Positions 25,910-34,500 of a DNA stretch of 64,000 nucleotides are shown piece after piece; positions within the stretch are counted from its first letter, which is position 1; the number at the start of each line of letters is the position of its first letter. The translations under genes were made by a program, and so were the position numbers. The notes under the pieces were generated by a model. The model did no database searches. It saw nothing but the letters and a program-made list of their open reading frames with translations, and was not told where the DNA came from. The DNA is from Pseudomonas sp. GGS8 (GTDB lineage Bacteria; Pseudomonadota; Gammaproteobacteria; Pseudomonadales; Pseudomonadaceae): contig NZ_JALJWF010000001.1 in NCBI RefSeq assembly GCF_024168645.1, positions 3,599,501 through 3,663,500 of the forward strand, in the 5' to 3' direction.

Positions 25910-25936
25910 TAAAGCAAGTTGCAATTCCGACGATAA
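25910..25936 (+). promoter_or_regulatory. Sigma-28 (FliA) promoter of fliC
   Basis: TAAA at 25910-25913, a 15-base spacer, then GACGATAA at 25929-25936; the FliA consensus is TAAA-N15-GCCGATAA, so there is a single mismatch with exact spacing. It lies 80 bp before the fliC start. The rest of the 254-bp gap between the small ORF and fliC shows no other clear element; the leader ends with an AGGA Shine-Dalgarno at about 26008. Confidence 0.9.
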
Positions 25937-26016
25937 CTATTACGAAGGTTCTCTAGGCCATACCCGGCGGTTGCCAGGGCCGGAAGCCGCAGTACCCAAC
26001 CAACGAGGAATTCGTC

Positions 26017-26868
26017 ATGGCTTTAACAGTAAACACTAACGTTACATCGTTGAACGTACAGAAAAACCTGAACAAGGCTTCTGATGCTCTGTCGACTTCG
26101 ATGACTCGCCTGTCTTCCGGCCTGAAAATCAACAGCGCTAAAGACGACGCCGCTGGCCTGCAAATCGCTACCCGTATGACTTCGCAGATCCGCGGTCAGA
26201 CCATGGCGATCAAAAACGCCAACGACGGCATCTCGATTGCTCAGACCGCTGAAGGCGCGATGCAAGAATCGACTAACATTCTGCAGCGTATGCGTGAACT
26301 GGCTGTTCAGTCGCGAAACGACTCGAACGGCACTGCTGACCGTACTGCTCTGAACAAAGAATTCGCTTCGATGTCGGACGAGCTGACTCGTATCGCCAAG
26401 TCGACCAACCTGAACGGCAAGAACCTGATCGACGGCACCGCTGGCACCATGACCTTCCAGGTTGGTTCCAACACTGGCGCTACCAACCAGATCACCATCA
26501 CTCTGGCTAGCGGCTTCGACGCTGCTACCCTGAGCGTTGACTCTGGTGCTATCGCCATTACCGGTAACGACAGCGCCACTGCAGAAGCAAGCTCCAAAGC
26601 TTCCATCGACGCAATTGACAAGGCACTGGCGACCATCAACTCCAGCCGTGCGGACCTCGGTGCTGCTCAGAACCGTCTGACCAGCACTATCTCCAACCTG
26701 CAAAACATCAACGAAAACGCCAGTGCTGCACTGGGTCGCGTACAAGATACCGACTTTGCTGCTGAAACTGCACAGCTGACCAAGCAACAAACTCTGCAAC
26801 AAGCTTCCACCGCAGTTCTGGCTCAGGCCAACCAACTGCCATCCGCTGTACTGAAACTGCTTCAGTAA
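26017..26868 (+). CDS. fliC: Flagellin FliC (short form)
   Basis: 283 aa, much shorter than P. aeruginosa a- or b-type flagellins (about 390 and 490 aa). The conserved N-terminal D0/D1 (MALTVNTNVTSLNVQKNLN, RLSSGLKINSAKDDAAGLQIA) and C-terminal D1/D0 (SRADLGAAQNRLTSTISNL ... QASTAVLAQANQLPSAVLKLLQ) segments are complete. The variable surface domain is reduced to about residues 140-195, which are rich in Ser and Thr (SNTGATNQITITLASG, DSATAEASSKAS) and are the expected glycosylation sites for the island upstream. Flagellin is exported through the flagellar channel and polymerised under the FliD cap. Codon use is visibly biased towards highly expressed codons. Transcription is from the FliA promoter at 25910. 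Confidence 0.97.
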   Translation: MALTVNTNVTSLNVQKNLNKASDALSTSMTRLSSGLKINSAKDDAAGLQIATRMTSQIRGQTMAIKNANDGISIAQTAEGAMQESTNILQRMRELAVQSRNDSNGTADRTALNKEFASMSDELTRIAKSTNLNGKNLIDGTAGTMTFQVGSNTGATNQITITLASGFDAATLSVDSGAIAITGNDSATAEASSKASIDAIDKALATINSSRADLGAAQNRLTSTISNLQNINENASAALGRVQDTDFAAETAQLTKQQTLQQASTAVLAQANQLPSAVLKLLQ

Positions 26869-26883
26869 TAACTGATGAGTTTT

Positions 26884-26920
26884 GGCGGGGGGGTGCGCTT
26901 GTCGCGCTCTCTCGCTTTTT
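26884..26920 (+). terminator. Possible terminator or attenuator between fliC and flaG
   Basis: A GC-rich hairpin: GCGC against GCGC at the top, a G-run against CTCTC with several G-U pairs below one mismatch, then T5. It falls directly after fliC and would lower read-through into flaG relative to the very abundant fliC message. The wobble pairs make the call less certain. Confidence 0.5.
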
Positions 26921-26939
26921 ACTTTAAGAGGTGATGGAC

Positions 26940-27305
26940 ATGGATATGAGCGTGAAGCTGAACTTGTCTTATCCTGCGGCCCAGCAGGCGACGACCGTTG
27001 CCGACAAGCCTGCGGAAAAGCCTCGAGCGGAAACTGCGCCAGTGGTTGCCGTCAAGGAAGAAGGTAAAAAAGACCAGACCGAGCAGGAAAAACTGAAGAT
27101 GGCCGTTCAGGAAATCGAAAAGTTCGTTCAATCGGTCAAGCGTAACCTGGAGTTCTCGATTGACGAGCCTTCAGGAAAAGTTGTGGTCAAAGTGATTGCC
27201 AGTGACTCCGGTGAGGTGATTCGTCAAATCCCCAACGAAGAAGTCCTTAAGCTGGCGAACAGTTTGAATGATGCAAGCAGCCTGTTGTTCAGTGCAAAAG
27301 TCTGA
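26940..27305 (+). CDS. flaG: Flagellar protein FlaG
   Basis: 121 aa from the ATG at 26940, chosen because AAGAGG (26926-26931) is correctly spaced; other in-frame starts at 26931, 26934 and 26946 have poorer spacing. The N-terminal half is low-complexity (Ala/Lys/Glu-rich); the C-terminal half, about residues 50-121, is the FlaG domain (VQSVKRNLEFSIDEPSGKVVVKVIASDSGEVIRQIPNEEVLKLA). FlaG affects filament length in several bacteria. It lies between fliC and fliD, its usual place in Pseudomonas. Confidence 0.92.
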   Translation: MDMSVKLNLSYPAAQQATTVADKPAEKPRAETAPVVAVKEEGKKDQTEQEKLKMAVQEIEKFVQSVKRNLEFSIDEPSGKVVVKVIASDSGEVIRQIPNEEVLKLANSLNDASSLLFSAKV

Positions 27306-27309
27306 CAAC

Positions 27310-27324
27310 TGGCACGAATTTTGT
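27310..27324 (+). promoter_or_regulatory. Possible degenerate sigma-54 promoter before fliD
   Basis: TGGCACG is a perfect -24 element, but the correctly spaced -12 element reads TTTTGT instead of TTGC; a TTGC occurs three bases further on. It lies 64-78 bp before fliD. Weak or non-functional unless the unusual -12 is tolerated. Confidence 0.4.
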
Positions 27325-27387
27325 TGCTATGTTCTTTTGGGCGTTGTAGTGGTCAAAAGGCCGGCGACACACTGAAGGGAGTTCCAC

Positions 27388-28824
27388 ATGGCAAGTCCAA
27401 TTCTACCGGGCACGGGTTTAGGCTCTGGCCTTGATACCGGTTCTATCGTCAAAGCCTTGGTAAACGCTGACAAAGCCGCCAAGCAAGGTCAGATCGACCG
27501 TGGGACTGCGACCAACACCGCGAGCATTTCCGGCATTGGTACCTTGAAGTCGTTGATGGCTGCTTTCAATCAGACCATGAAGGACCTGGGCAGCACGACC
27601 ACCCCGCAATTTCCGGGTTTTGCGGCCACTTCCTCGGATGTGAAGATCGTCGGCGTCACTGCCAGCAACTCGGCGGTAAACGGCAATTACGTCGTGAAAG
27701 TGGATAATCTGGCCACGTCTTCGAAAGTCACCAGCGCGGCGTTCGCCGGCGGTACGACCAGCCCGATCACTGCGGGTACGTTGAGCATCACGCAGGGCAC
27801 CAGCACTTACAACCTCGACGTCAAGGCCGGTGCGACGCTGCAATCGGTTCGCGATTCGATCAACGCGGATACCTCGCTCAAGAGCGCAGGTATCAGCGCC
27901 AACATCGTCACCGACTCCTTCGGTTCGCGTCTGGTACTTGGCTCGACCACGACCGGTGCGGGCTCTGACATTTCCGTCAGCGGCATTTCGGAGCTGACTA
28001 TCGACGGCAGCAATGTCGTTGGCGCCAGCGGCGGCCCGGCAATGACCGCCACCTCGGCCGGTTCGATCGGTGCTGTGGCCATTGATGCTAACTTCTCCAT
28101 CGATGGTATGGCGCTGACCAGCAAGAGCAATACAGTAGACAAGGCTGTTTCCGGGCTAACCTTAAACTTGGTGGCGACCGGTACTTCGACCGTTACTGTG
28201 GCCAGCAACAACGATGGTCTGAAAGCTTCGATCCAGAAGTTCGTCGATGCTTACAACGCTCTGGCCAACGGCATCACGGCATTGACCAAGCCTTCGCTCG
28301 ACGATAATGGCAAGCCGACCGTTTCGGCTGCATTGACCGGCGACGCGTTGCCGCGTTCGATTCTCTCGTCCATACGCAGTCCGCTGGCGGAAACCGGAGC
28401 GGGTGACAAACTGACTGTTCTGGCGCAGCTGGGTATTACCACCGATCAAAAAACCGGTGCCCTCAACTTTGACAGCACCAAGTTCACCAGCGCCATGAAT
28501 GACAAGAAGCTGGGCGGTGAAGTCCAGAAGATGTTTGTCGGTGACGCTGGCAGCGACAATGGTCTGCTGGCGCGCATGACGAAGGCTATCGCACCGTTCA
28601 CCGATACTGGCGGTGTTCTGGATCAGCGCACAACAAGTCTGAACAAGACAAAGACCAAGTTGAGCAATGACCAGGACGCCCTGGATCGCCGAATAGAGAC
28701 CCTGACCTCGGTACTGACCAAAAAGTACAATGACATGGATACGCTTGTCGGCAAGCTGAAAGCGACAGCCAGTAACATCACGTCGATGTTCGAAGCCATG
28801 ACCGCGCAGCAGAAGAACTCGTAA
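27388..28824 (+). CDS. fliD: Flagellar filament cap protein FliD (HAP2)
   Basis: 478 aa. The N-terminus (SPILPGTGLGSGLDTGSIVKALVNAD) and C-terminus (LSNDQDALDRRIETLTSVLTKKYNDMDTLVGKLKATASNITSMFEAM) are the conserved coiled-coil FliD_N and FliD_C parts. The middle folds as the exposed head domains that sit on the filament tip. In Pseudomonas FliD also acts as a mucin adhesin. GAAGGGAG precedes the ATG. A terminator follows immediately, so fliD ends one unit and fliS may be reached by partial read-through or from its own promoter. Confidence 0.95.
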   Translation: MASPILPGTGLGSGLDTGSIVKALVNADKAAKQGQIDRGTATNTASISGIGTLKSLMAAFNQTMKDLGSTTTPQFPGFAATSSDVKIVGVTASNSAVNGNYVVKVDNLATSSKVTSAAFAGGTTSPITAGTLSITQGTSTYNLDVKAGATLQSVRDSINADTSLKSAGISANIVTDSFGSRLVLGSTTTGAGSDISVSGISELTIDGSNVVGASGGPAMTATSAGSIGAVAIDANFSIDGMALTSKSNTVDKAVSGLTLNLVATGTSTVTVASNNDGLKASIQKFVDAYNALANGITALTKPSLDDNGKPTVSAALTGDALPRSILSSIRSPLAETGAGDKLTVLAQLGITTDQKTGALNFDSTKFTSAMNDKKLGGEVQKMFVGDAGSDNGLLARMTKAIAPFTDTGGVLDQRTTSLNKTKTKLSNDQDALDRRIETLTSVLTKKYNDMDTLVGKLKATASNITSMFEAMTAQQKNS

Positions 28825-28837
28825 CACTCATAGTGCC

Positions 28838-28878
28838 AAAAGCCCGGCAGCGTTTATACGCTCCGGGCTTTTTGTTTT
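28838..28878 (+). terminator. Rho-independent terminator after fliD
   Basis: AAAAGCCCGG (28838-28847) pairs with CCGGGCTTTT (28863-28872); an inner AGCG/CGCT stem lies above a bulged C, and a TTTGTTTTT tail follows. Confidence 0.9.
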
Positions 28879-28950
28879 TGAATCTAAAGTTTTTTGACGC
28901 GTCGTCGATACACTGGTTATACGAACCACAGATTTCTGATGAGGTACAAC

Positions 28951-29346
28951 ATGAATCCAATGTTAGCCCTTCGCCAATACCAGAAGATTGGCGCTCAGGC
29001 GCAAACTTCCGAAGCCAGCCCGCATCGCTTGGTGCAGATGCTGATGGAAGGTGGCCTGGATCGTATCGCTCAGGCCAAAGGCGCGATGGAGCGTAAGGAT
29101 GTACCGAATAAAGGTGTTCTGATCGGCAAGGCCATCGGCATCATCGGTGGTCTGCGTGAGGGTCTGGATCTGGAAAATCAGGCCGAATCGGTAGGTGAGC
29201 TGGATAACCTGTATACCTACATGATGAAGCGTCTGGCAGAAGCCAACCTCAAGACCGATCCAAAAATCCTCGACGAAGTTGCCGATTTGCTTCGTACGGT
29301 GAAAGACGGTTGGGATGCCATTGCCGCGCCGGGTCCGCAGTTTTAA
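28951..29346 (+). CDS. fliS: Flagellin export chaperone FliS
   Basis: 131 aa from the ATG at 28951, which has GAGG (28941-28944) six bases upstream; longer in-frame starts at 28894 and 28939 lack a good Shine-Dalgarno and would add non-family residues. The family signature is clear: LRQYQKIGAQAQTSEASPHRLVQMLMEGGLDRI, then LDLENQAESVGELDNLYTYMMKRLAEANLKTD. FliS binds the C-terminus of flagellin in the cytoplasm and stops premature polymerisation. It is followed 10 bp later by a fliT-like gene. Confidence 0.94.
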   Translation: MNPMLALRQYQKIGAQAQTSEASPHRLVQMLMEGGLDRIAQAKGAMERKDVPNKGVLIGKAIGIIGGLREGLDLENQAESVGELDNLYTYMMKRLAEANLKTDPKILDEVADLLRTVKDGWDAIAAPGPQF

Positions 29347-29356
29347 GGAGATCACC

Positions 29357-29653
29357 ATGAGTCTTGTGTTGCAGCGAATCGAACATACCCGGGACGCGCT
29401 GGTCGAGGCATTGGCTGAGCGTAACTGGGAAGCCATCGGTGAATTGGACCTGGCTTGCCGTTCCTGCATGGAAGACGTCTTGAGTGAAGCTTCGGTGGAC
29501 GAGATCGCGTTGCGCGACAACCTTGAGGAGTTGCTGGGGGTGTATAAACAGCTTCTGGCAGCGGCGACAGGGGAGCGCCAAGCGATAGTCGACGAGATGT
29601 CGCAGATCCACCAAGCACAGAGCGCGGCAAAGGTTTACCATCTGTTTGGTTAG
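29357..29653 (+). CDS. FliT-like flagellar chaperone
   Basis: 98 aa from the ATG at 29357, which has AAGGAG at 29345-29350. It is a short, all-helical, acidic protein (SLVLQRIEHTRDALVEALAERNWEAIGELDLACRSCMEDVL) in the place where FliT, the FliD chaperone, is usually found (after fliD and fliS). Sequence similarity to enterobacterial FliT is weak by eye, so the assignment rests on size, composition and position. Confidence 0.75.
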   Translation: MSLVLQRIEHTRDALVEALAERNWEAIGELDLACRSCMEDVLSEASVDEIALRDNLEELLGVYKQLLAAATGERQAIVDEMSQIHQAQSAAKVYHLFG

Positions 29654-29765
29654 TTAACCCTCAGTTAATCCAAACATAGTGCGCCATAAATTTGACTGTG
29701 CACGGTTTTTTGACTTAACTAGTGGCTGGTTACAGATTTCAGGCGTCTACAGGCACAACGTGTCT

Positions 29766-29782
29766 GCAAGCGTCTAGCTTGC
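29766..29782 (+). promoter_or_regulatory. Short dyad in the fleQ leader
   Basis: GCAAGC-GTCTA-GCTTGC is a perfect 6-bp inverted repeat 44 bp before the fleQ start, within a 172-bp intergenic region. Two TTGAC half sites (29691 and 29710) lie further upstream; the second could be a -35 element but no good -10 follows. It could be an operator; nothing in the sequence identifies the binder. Confidence 0.25.
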
Positions 29783-29825
29783 CCCTCATTTTGGGCATTG
29801 AGTTGACTAGGGAAGTTGCTATTGC

Positions 29826-31301
29826 ATGTGGCGTGAAACCAAAATTCTGCTGATTGATGACGATAGCGTCCGCCGCCGCGATTTGGCGGTGATTTTAAAT
29901 TTTCTTGGCGAAGAAAATTTACCCTGCGGCAGCCATGACTGGCAGCAGGCGGTCGGCTCTTTGTCATCAAGTCGTGAAGTAATCTGTGTCCTCATCGGGA
30001 CGGTAAATGCTCCTGGTGCACTTTTGGGCTTGTTAAAGACACTCTCAACCTGGGATGAGTTCCTTCCAGTTTTGTTAATGGGTGATAATTCTTCCATTGA
30101 CTTGCCGGAAGACCAGCGTCGCCGAGTGCTTTCGACCCTCGAAATGCCACCTAGCTACAGCAAATTGCTCGATTCGCTGCACCGTGCCCAGGTCTATCGC
30201 GAGATGTATGACCAGGCCCGTGAGCGCGGTCGTCACCGTGAACCCAACCTGTTCCGCAGCCTTGTCGGCACCAGCCGGGCGATTCAACACGTCCGTCAGA
30301 TGATGCAGCAAGTTGCCGACACCGACGCCAGCGTGCTGATCCTTGGTGAGTCCGGCACCGGCAAGGAAGTGGTCGCGCGCAATCTGCACTACCACTCCAA
30401 GCGTCGTGAGGCGCCGTTCGTTCCGGTCAACTGTGGGGCGATCCCGGCCGAGTTGCTGGAAAGCGAATTGTTCGGTCACGAGAAGGGCGCTTTCACCGGG
30501 GCAATCACCAGCCGCGCCGGGCGTTTCGAACTGGCCAACGGCGGTACGCTGTTCCTCGACGAAATCGGCGACATGCCGCTGCCGATGCAGGTCAAACTGT
30601 TGCGCGTCTTGCAGGAGCGCACCTTTGAGCGTGTGGGCAGCAACAAGACCCAAAGCGTCGATGTGCGGATCATCGCGGCGACCCACAAGAATCTCGAAAG
30701 CATGATCGAGATCGGCACTTTCCGCGAAGACCTCTACTATCGCCTGAACGTGTTCCCGATCGAGATGGCGCCGCTGCGCGAGCGCGTCGAAGACATCCCG
30801 TTGCTGATGAACGAGTTGATCTCGCGCATGGAGCACGAGAAGCGCGGTTCGATCCGTTTCAACTCGGCGGCGATCATGTCGCTGTGTCGTCACGGCTGGC
30901 CGGGCAACGTTCGCGAGCTGGCCAACCTGGTGGAGCGCATGGCGATCATGCACCCGTACGGGGTGATCGGCGTGGTCGAGTTGCCGAAGAAATTCCGCTA
31001 CGTCGATGATGAAGACGAGCAGATGGTCGACAGCTTGCGCAGCGACCTTGAAGAGCGGGTGGCCATCAACGGTCATACCCCGGACTTCACCGCCAATGCG
31101 CTGTTGCCGCCGGAAGGCCTGGACCTGAAGGACTACCTCGGCGGTCTGGAGCAAGGGCTGATTCAGCAGGCGCTGGATGACGCCAATGGCATTGTGGCGC
31201 GGGCGGCCGAACGGCTGCGTATTCGTCGCACGACCCTGGTGGAGAAGATGCGCAAGTACGGCATGAGCCGTCGCGATGGTGATGAACAGGCGGATGATTG
31301 A
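29826..31301 (+). CDS. fleQ: Master flagellar regulator and c-di-GMP-responsive enhancer-binding protein FleQ
   Basis: 491 aa. Residues 1-125 are a diverged receiver-like (FleQ) domain; the usual phosphoacceptor Asp position near residue 57 reads VLIG, so it is not a normal phosphorylated receiver. The AAA+ domain (about 140-375) has LGESGTGKE (Walker A), GAFTGA (sigma-54 contact), and [14 protein letters not shown] (Walker B). The c-di-GMP-binding LFRSLVG motif is at the start of the AAA+ domain. A Fis-type helix-turn-helix is at the C-terminus ([22 protein letters not shown]). FleQ activates flagellar sigma-54 promoters and represses or activates exopolysaccharide genes depending on c-di-GMP and FleN. 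A terminator overlaps its stop codon. Confidence 0.97.
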   Translation: MWRETKILLIDDDSVRRRDLAVILNFLGEENLPCGSHDWQQAVGSLSSSREVICVLIGTVNAPGALLGLLKTLSTWDEFLPVLLMGDNSSIDLPEDQRRRVLSTLEMPPSYSKLLDSLHRAQVYREMYDQARERGRHREPNLFRSLVGTSRAIQHVRQMMQQVADTDASVLILGESGTGKEVVARNLHYHSKRREAPFVPVNCGAIPAELLESELFGHEKGAFTGAITSRAGRFELANGGTLFLDEIGDMPLPMQVKLLRVLQERTFERVGSNKTQSVDVRIIAATHKNLESMIEIGTFREDLYYRLNVFPIEMAPLRERVEDIPLLMNELISRMEHEKRGSIRFNSAAIMSLCRHGWPGNVRELANLVERMAIMHPYGVIGVVELPKKFRYVDDEDEQMVDSLRSDLEERVAINGHTPDFTANALLPPEGLDLKDYLGGLEQGLIQQALDDANGIVARAAERLRIRRTTLVEKMRKYGMSRRDGDEQADD

Positions 31302-31312
31302 CGCCTGTTTTT
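31285..31312 (+). terminator. Terminator overlapping the fleQ stop codon
   Basis: AACAGGCG (31285-31292) and CGCCTGTT (31302-31309) form an 8-bp perfect stem, loop 9, followed by TTT. The left arm is inside the last fleQ codons and the stop TGA is in the loop, so translating ribosomes would compete with hairpin formation. Confidence 0.65.
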
Positions 31313-31342
31313 CAACTCCTTCATTTATAGGCGTTTTTTTTT

Positions 31343-31358
31343 AGGCACGGGTATTGCT
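31343..31358 (+). promoter_or_regulatory. Sigma-54 promoter of fleSR
   Basis: AGGCACGGGTATTGCT matches the -24/-12 consensus TGGCACN5TTGCW, with GG and GC separated by exactly 10 bases. It lies 54 bp upstream of fleS, where FleQ-dependent transcription is known in Pseudomonas. Confidence 0.88.
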
Positions 31359-31411
31359 ACATCCCTCGCAACGTTCCGTTTAACTGACGGTCAACCACGC
31401 GAGAGAGCACA

Positions 31412-32635
31412 ATGCCCCAAGCCGCCCAGATGTCTCCTGTCCCTGATGTTTCGGGGCAACCGTCGTCCGTAGAGCAGGCAAGCCGGCTTGGCCTTGAGCA
31501 GGCGTTTGCGCTGTTCAGCCAGATGTCGAGCCAATTGACCGATTCCTACAGCATGCTCGAAGCCCGGGTCACCGAGCTCAAGGGTGAGCTGGCGGTGGTC
31601 AGCGCCCAGCGCATGCAGGAACTGGCGGAAAAAGAGCGTCTGGCCAACCGTCTGCAAAACCTCCTCGATCTATTACCCGGCGGCGTCATCGTCATTGACG
31701 CCCAAGGCATCGTGCGTGAAGCCAATCCCGCCGCGTGCGAGCTGCTCGGCTTGCCCCTTGAGGGCGAGCTGTGGCGCCATGTCATTGCGCGATGCTTTGC
31801 GCCGCGCGAAGACGACGGTCACGAAATCTCCCTCAAGGACGGTCGGCGCCTGTCGATCGCTACCCGCTCGCTGGATGCCGAACCCGGTCAGTTGGTGTTG
31901 CTCAACGACCTGACTGAAACCCGTCATCTGCAAGATCAATTGGCCCGCCATGAGCGCCTGTCGTCTCTGGGGCGTATGGTCGCATCGTTGGCTCATCAGA
32001 TTCGTACGCCATTGTCCGCCGCGTTGCTCTACGCCAGTCATTTGACTGAGCAGGAATTGCCGGTCGCCACGCAGCAGCGTTTCGCCGGTCGCCTGAAAGA
32101 GCGTCTGCATGAGTTGGAGCACCAGGTGCGCGACATGCTGGTGTTCGCTCGCGGCGAGCTGCCATTGACCGATCGCGTGACTCCCAAAATGCTGATGCAA
32201 TCGCTGCAAGCGGCCGCATTGACCCATGTTCAGGATCTGCCGATTCGCTGGCAGTGCGACAGTCATGCCGGTGAGTTGCTGTGCAATCGCGACACGCTGG
32301 TCGGGGCGATCCTCAATCTGATCGAGAACGCCATTCAGGCCAGCGCCGGTAATGTCCGTTTGAAGGTTCACCTGTATACCCGCGGCAGCAGCCTGCGCCT
32401 GTGCGTCAGCGACAGCGGCAGCGGTATCGACAAAGGAGTGCTGGCCCGTTTGGGTGAGCCGTTTTTCACCACCAAAACCACCGGCACCGGCCTGGGCCTG
32501 ACCGTGGTCAAGGCGGTGGCCCGTGCTCATCAGGGAGAATTGCTGTTGCGCTCGCGGCCGGGTCGCGGCACTTGCGCGCAGGTGGTCCTGCCGCTTTTTA
32601 CTGGTGAGCGGCCCAGCGCTCAGGGAGTGAAGTGA
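31412..32635 (+). CDS. fleS: Flagellar sensor histidine kinase FleS
   Basis: 407 aa, cytoplasmic (no membrane segment). About residues 20-75 are a coiled coil, 80-170 a PAS domain (LLDLLPGGVIVIDAQGIVREANPAACELLG), 180-245 the HisKA domain with the phosphorylated H195 (SLAHQIRTPLSAAL), and 285-400 the HATPase (LIENAIQASAG, DSGSGI, GTGLGLTVVKAVA). FleS phosphorylates FleR to activate class III flagellar promoters. The gene overlaps fleR by 4 bp when the GTG start of fleR is used. Confidence 0.95.
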   Translation: MPQAAQMSPVPDVSGQPSSVEQASRLGLEQAFALFSQMSSQLTDSYSMLEARVTELKGELAVVSAQRMQELAEKERLANRLQNLLDLLPGGVIVIDAQGIVREANPAACELLGLPLEGELWRHVIARCFAPREDDGHEISLKDGRRLSIATRSLDAEPGQLVLLNDLTETRHLQDQLARHERLSSLGRMVASLAHQIRTPLSAALLYASHLTEQELPVATQQRFAGRLKERLHELEHQVRDMLVFARGELPLTDRVTPKMLMQSLQAAALTHVQDLPIRWQCDSHAGELLCNRDTLVGAILNLIENAIQASAGNVRLKVHLYTRGSSLRLCVSDSGSGIDKGVLARLGEPFFTTKTTGTGLGLTVVKAVARAHQGELLLRSRPGRGTCAQVVLPLFTGERPSAQGVK

Positions 32636-34026
32636 AGGACATGACCATCAAGGTTTTACTGGTCGAGGATGATCGCGCGCTACGGGAAGCATTGGCCGAT
32701 ACGCTGGTGCTTGCCGGACACGATTACACCGCTGTCGGTTCGGCGGAAGAGGCGCTGGCTGCGGTTGGCGCCGAGGCCTTTAACCTGGTGGTCAGCGACG
32801 TCAACATGCCGGGCATGGACGGTCATCGATTACTTGGATTGTTGCGTGCTCGTCAGCCGCAACTGCCGGTGTTGCTGATGACTGCTCACGGTGCGGTCGA
32901 GCGAGCGGTCGACGCCATGCGTCAGGGAGCGGCGGACTATCTGGTCAAGCCGTTCGAGCCCAAAGCCTTGCTTGATCTGGTGGCGCGTCACGCCTTGGGC
33001 AATCTCGGCGCGACCGAGAGCGAGGGGCCTGTGGCGTTCGAACCGGCCAGTGCGCAATTGCTGGAGTTGGCCGCGCGCGTAGCGCGCAGTGACTCCACGG
33101 TGTTGATCTCCGGTGAGTCCGGGACCGGCAAGGAAGTGCTGGCGCGTTACATCCATCAGCACTCCCATCGCGCCAGTCAGCCGTTCATTGCGATCAACTG
33201 CGCAGCGATCCCGGACAACATGCTTGAAGCCACTTTGTTCGGTCACGAGAAGGGTTCGTTCACCGGCGCCATCGCGGCGCAGGCCGGCAAGTTCGAGCAG
33301 GCCGATGGCGGGACGATCCTGCTCGATGAAATTTCCGAAATGCCCCTCGGCCTGCAGGCCAAGTTACTGCGCGTACTGCAGGAGCGTGAAGTCGAGCGAG
33401 TCGGCGCGCGCAAGCCGATCGCGCTGGATATTCGAGTGGTCGCTACCACCAACCGCGATCTGGCCGGTGAAGTGGCGGCGGGGCGTTTTCGCGAAGACCT
33501 CTACTATCGTCTGTCGGTGTTCCCGCTGGCGTGGCGCCCACTGCGCGAGCGCACCGCCGACATCCTGCCGCTGGCCGAGCGCCTGCTGGCCAAACACGTC
33601 AATAAAATGAAGCACGCCGCGGCGAAGCTTTCGCCCGAGGCGCAAGCGTGCCTGATCGGCTATCCGTGGCCGGGCAACGTGCGTGAACTGGATAACGCGA
33701 TCCAGCGGGCCTTGATTCTGCAGCAGGGCGGTTTGATCCAGCCGCAGGATTTTTGTCTGGCCGGGCCTGTGGCGTGTGCGCCATTGCCAGCGTTGGCGCC
33801 GACGCCCGCACGCGTTGTGGACGTCGAAGCCGAATCGGCGGGCGCCCTCGGCGATGACCTGCGGCGCCGTGAGTTCCAAATGATCATCGACACCTTGCGC
33901 GCCGAGCGCGGCCGCCGCAAAGAAGCCGCCGAGCGACTGGGCATCAGCCCGCGCACCTTGCGCTACAAACTGGCACAGATGCGCGACGCCGGAATGGACG
34001 TGGAAGCGTATTTGTTCGCCACGTAA
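32632..34026 (+). CDS. fleR: Flagellar response regulator and sigma-54 activator FleR
   Basis: 464 aa from GTG at 32632 (GTGA overlap with fleS); an ATG at 32641 would give 461 aa and is an equally possible start. Residues 1-120 are a receiver domain with phosphoacceptor D56 ([13 protein letters not shown]). The AAA+ domain (about 140-370) has [16 protein letters not shown] in place of GAFTGA, and [14 protein letters not shown]. The C-terminus is a Fis-type helix-turn-helix ([20 protein letters not shown]). FleR drives class III operons together with sigma-54. An A/T-rich terminator stands after the gene. Confidence 0.95.
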   Translation: MKDMTIKVLLVEDDRALREALADTLVLAGHDYTAVGSAEEALAAVGAEAFNLVVSDVNMPGMDGHRLLGLLRARQPQLPVLLMTAHGAVERAVDAMRQGAADYLVKPFEPKALLDLVARHALGNLGATESEGPVAFEPASAQLLELAARVARSDSTVLISGESGTGKEVLARYIHQHSHRASQPFIAINCAAIPDNMLEATLFGHEKGSFTGAIAAQAGKFEQADGGTILLDEISEMPLGLQAKLLRVLQEREVERVGARKPIALDIRVVATTNRDLAGEVAAGRFREDLYYRLSVFPLAWRPLRERTADILPLAERLLAKHVNKMKHAAAKLSPEAQACLIGYPWPGNVRELDNAIQRALILQQGGLIQPQDFCLAGPVACAPLPALAPTPARVVDVEAESAGALGDDLRRREFQMIIDTLRAERGRRKEAAERLGISPRTLRYKLAQMRDAGMDVEAYLFAT

Positions 34027-34034
34027 AGGTCGGC

Positions 34035-34062
34035 AAACAAAAGCACAGGAGAGCTTTTGTTT
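34035..34062 (+). terminator. Terminator after fleR
   Basis: AAACAAAAGC (34035-34044) and GCTTTTGTTT (34053-34062) form a perfect 10-bp stem with an 8-base loop; the T-rich part is in the descending arm. It lies 8 bases after the fleR stop and 17 bases before the fliE promoter. Confidence 0.75.
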
Positions 34063-34078
34063 AGAGCGGCCACGGAGC

Positions 34079-34094
34079 TGGCACCCTTGTTGCT
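34079..34094 (+). promoter_or_regulatory. Sigma-54 promoter of the fliEFGHIJ operon
   Basis: TGGCACCCTTGTTGCT matches TGGCACN5TTGCW exactly with correct GG-N10-GC spacing. It lies 62 bp before the fliE ATG. This is the best sigma-54 match in the window. Confidence 0.93.
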
Positions 34095-34155
34095 AACACC
34101 TCACTACTCGCCGAGTGAGTGTCAAAAAATTGCGAGTAGCCAAAGAGAGCAGACC

Positions 34156-34485
34156 ATGAGCCAAGGTATTGAATTCAACCGGTTGATGCTGGATATGCGC
34201 GCCATGCAAATGGATGCCATGTCTGCGCCGAAATCGACTGCCGCAGTCCCTGAGGTGGGTGGCAGCAGCTTTGCCGACATGCTCGGTCAGGCCGTCAATA
34301 AAGTGAACGACACCCAGCAGGCGTCCAATCAGTTGGCCAGTGCCTTCGAGATCGGTAAAAGCGGCGTTGACCTGACGGACGTGATGATTTCCTCACAGAA
34401 GGCCAGCGTGTCTTTTCAGGCGCTGACCCAAGTGCGTAACAAGCTGGTTCAGGCTTACCAAGACATCATGCAGATGCCGGTTTAA
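34156..34485 (+). CDS. fliE: Flagellar hook-basal body protein FliE
   Basis: 109 aa from the ATG at 34156. The open frame extends upstream to 34057, but that part spans the sigma-54 promoter and cannot be translated from it. GAGAGCAGA precedes the start. The C-terminal half has the FliE signature ([71 protein letters not shown], residues about 38-109). FliE links the MS ring to the rod. First gene of the fliEFGHIJ operon. Confidence 0.95.
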   Translation: MSQGIEFNRLMLDMRAMQMDAMSAPKSTAAVPEVGGSSFADMLGQAVNKVNDTQQASNQLASAFEIGKSGVDLTDVMISSQKASVSFQALTQVRNKLVQAYQDIMQMPV

Positions 34486-34500
34486 GGACGAGATTGAGTC

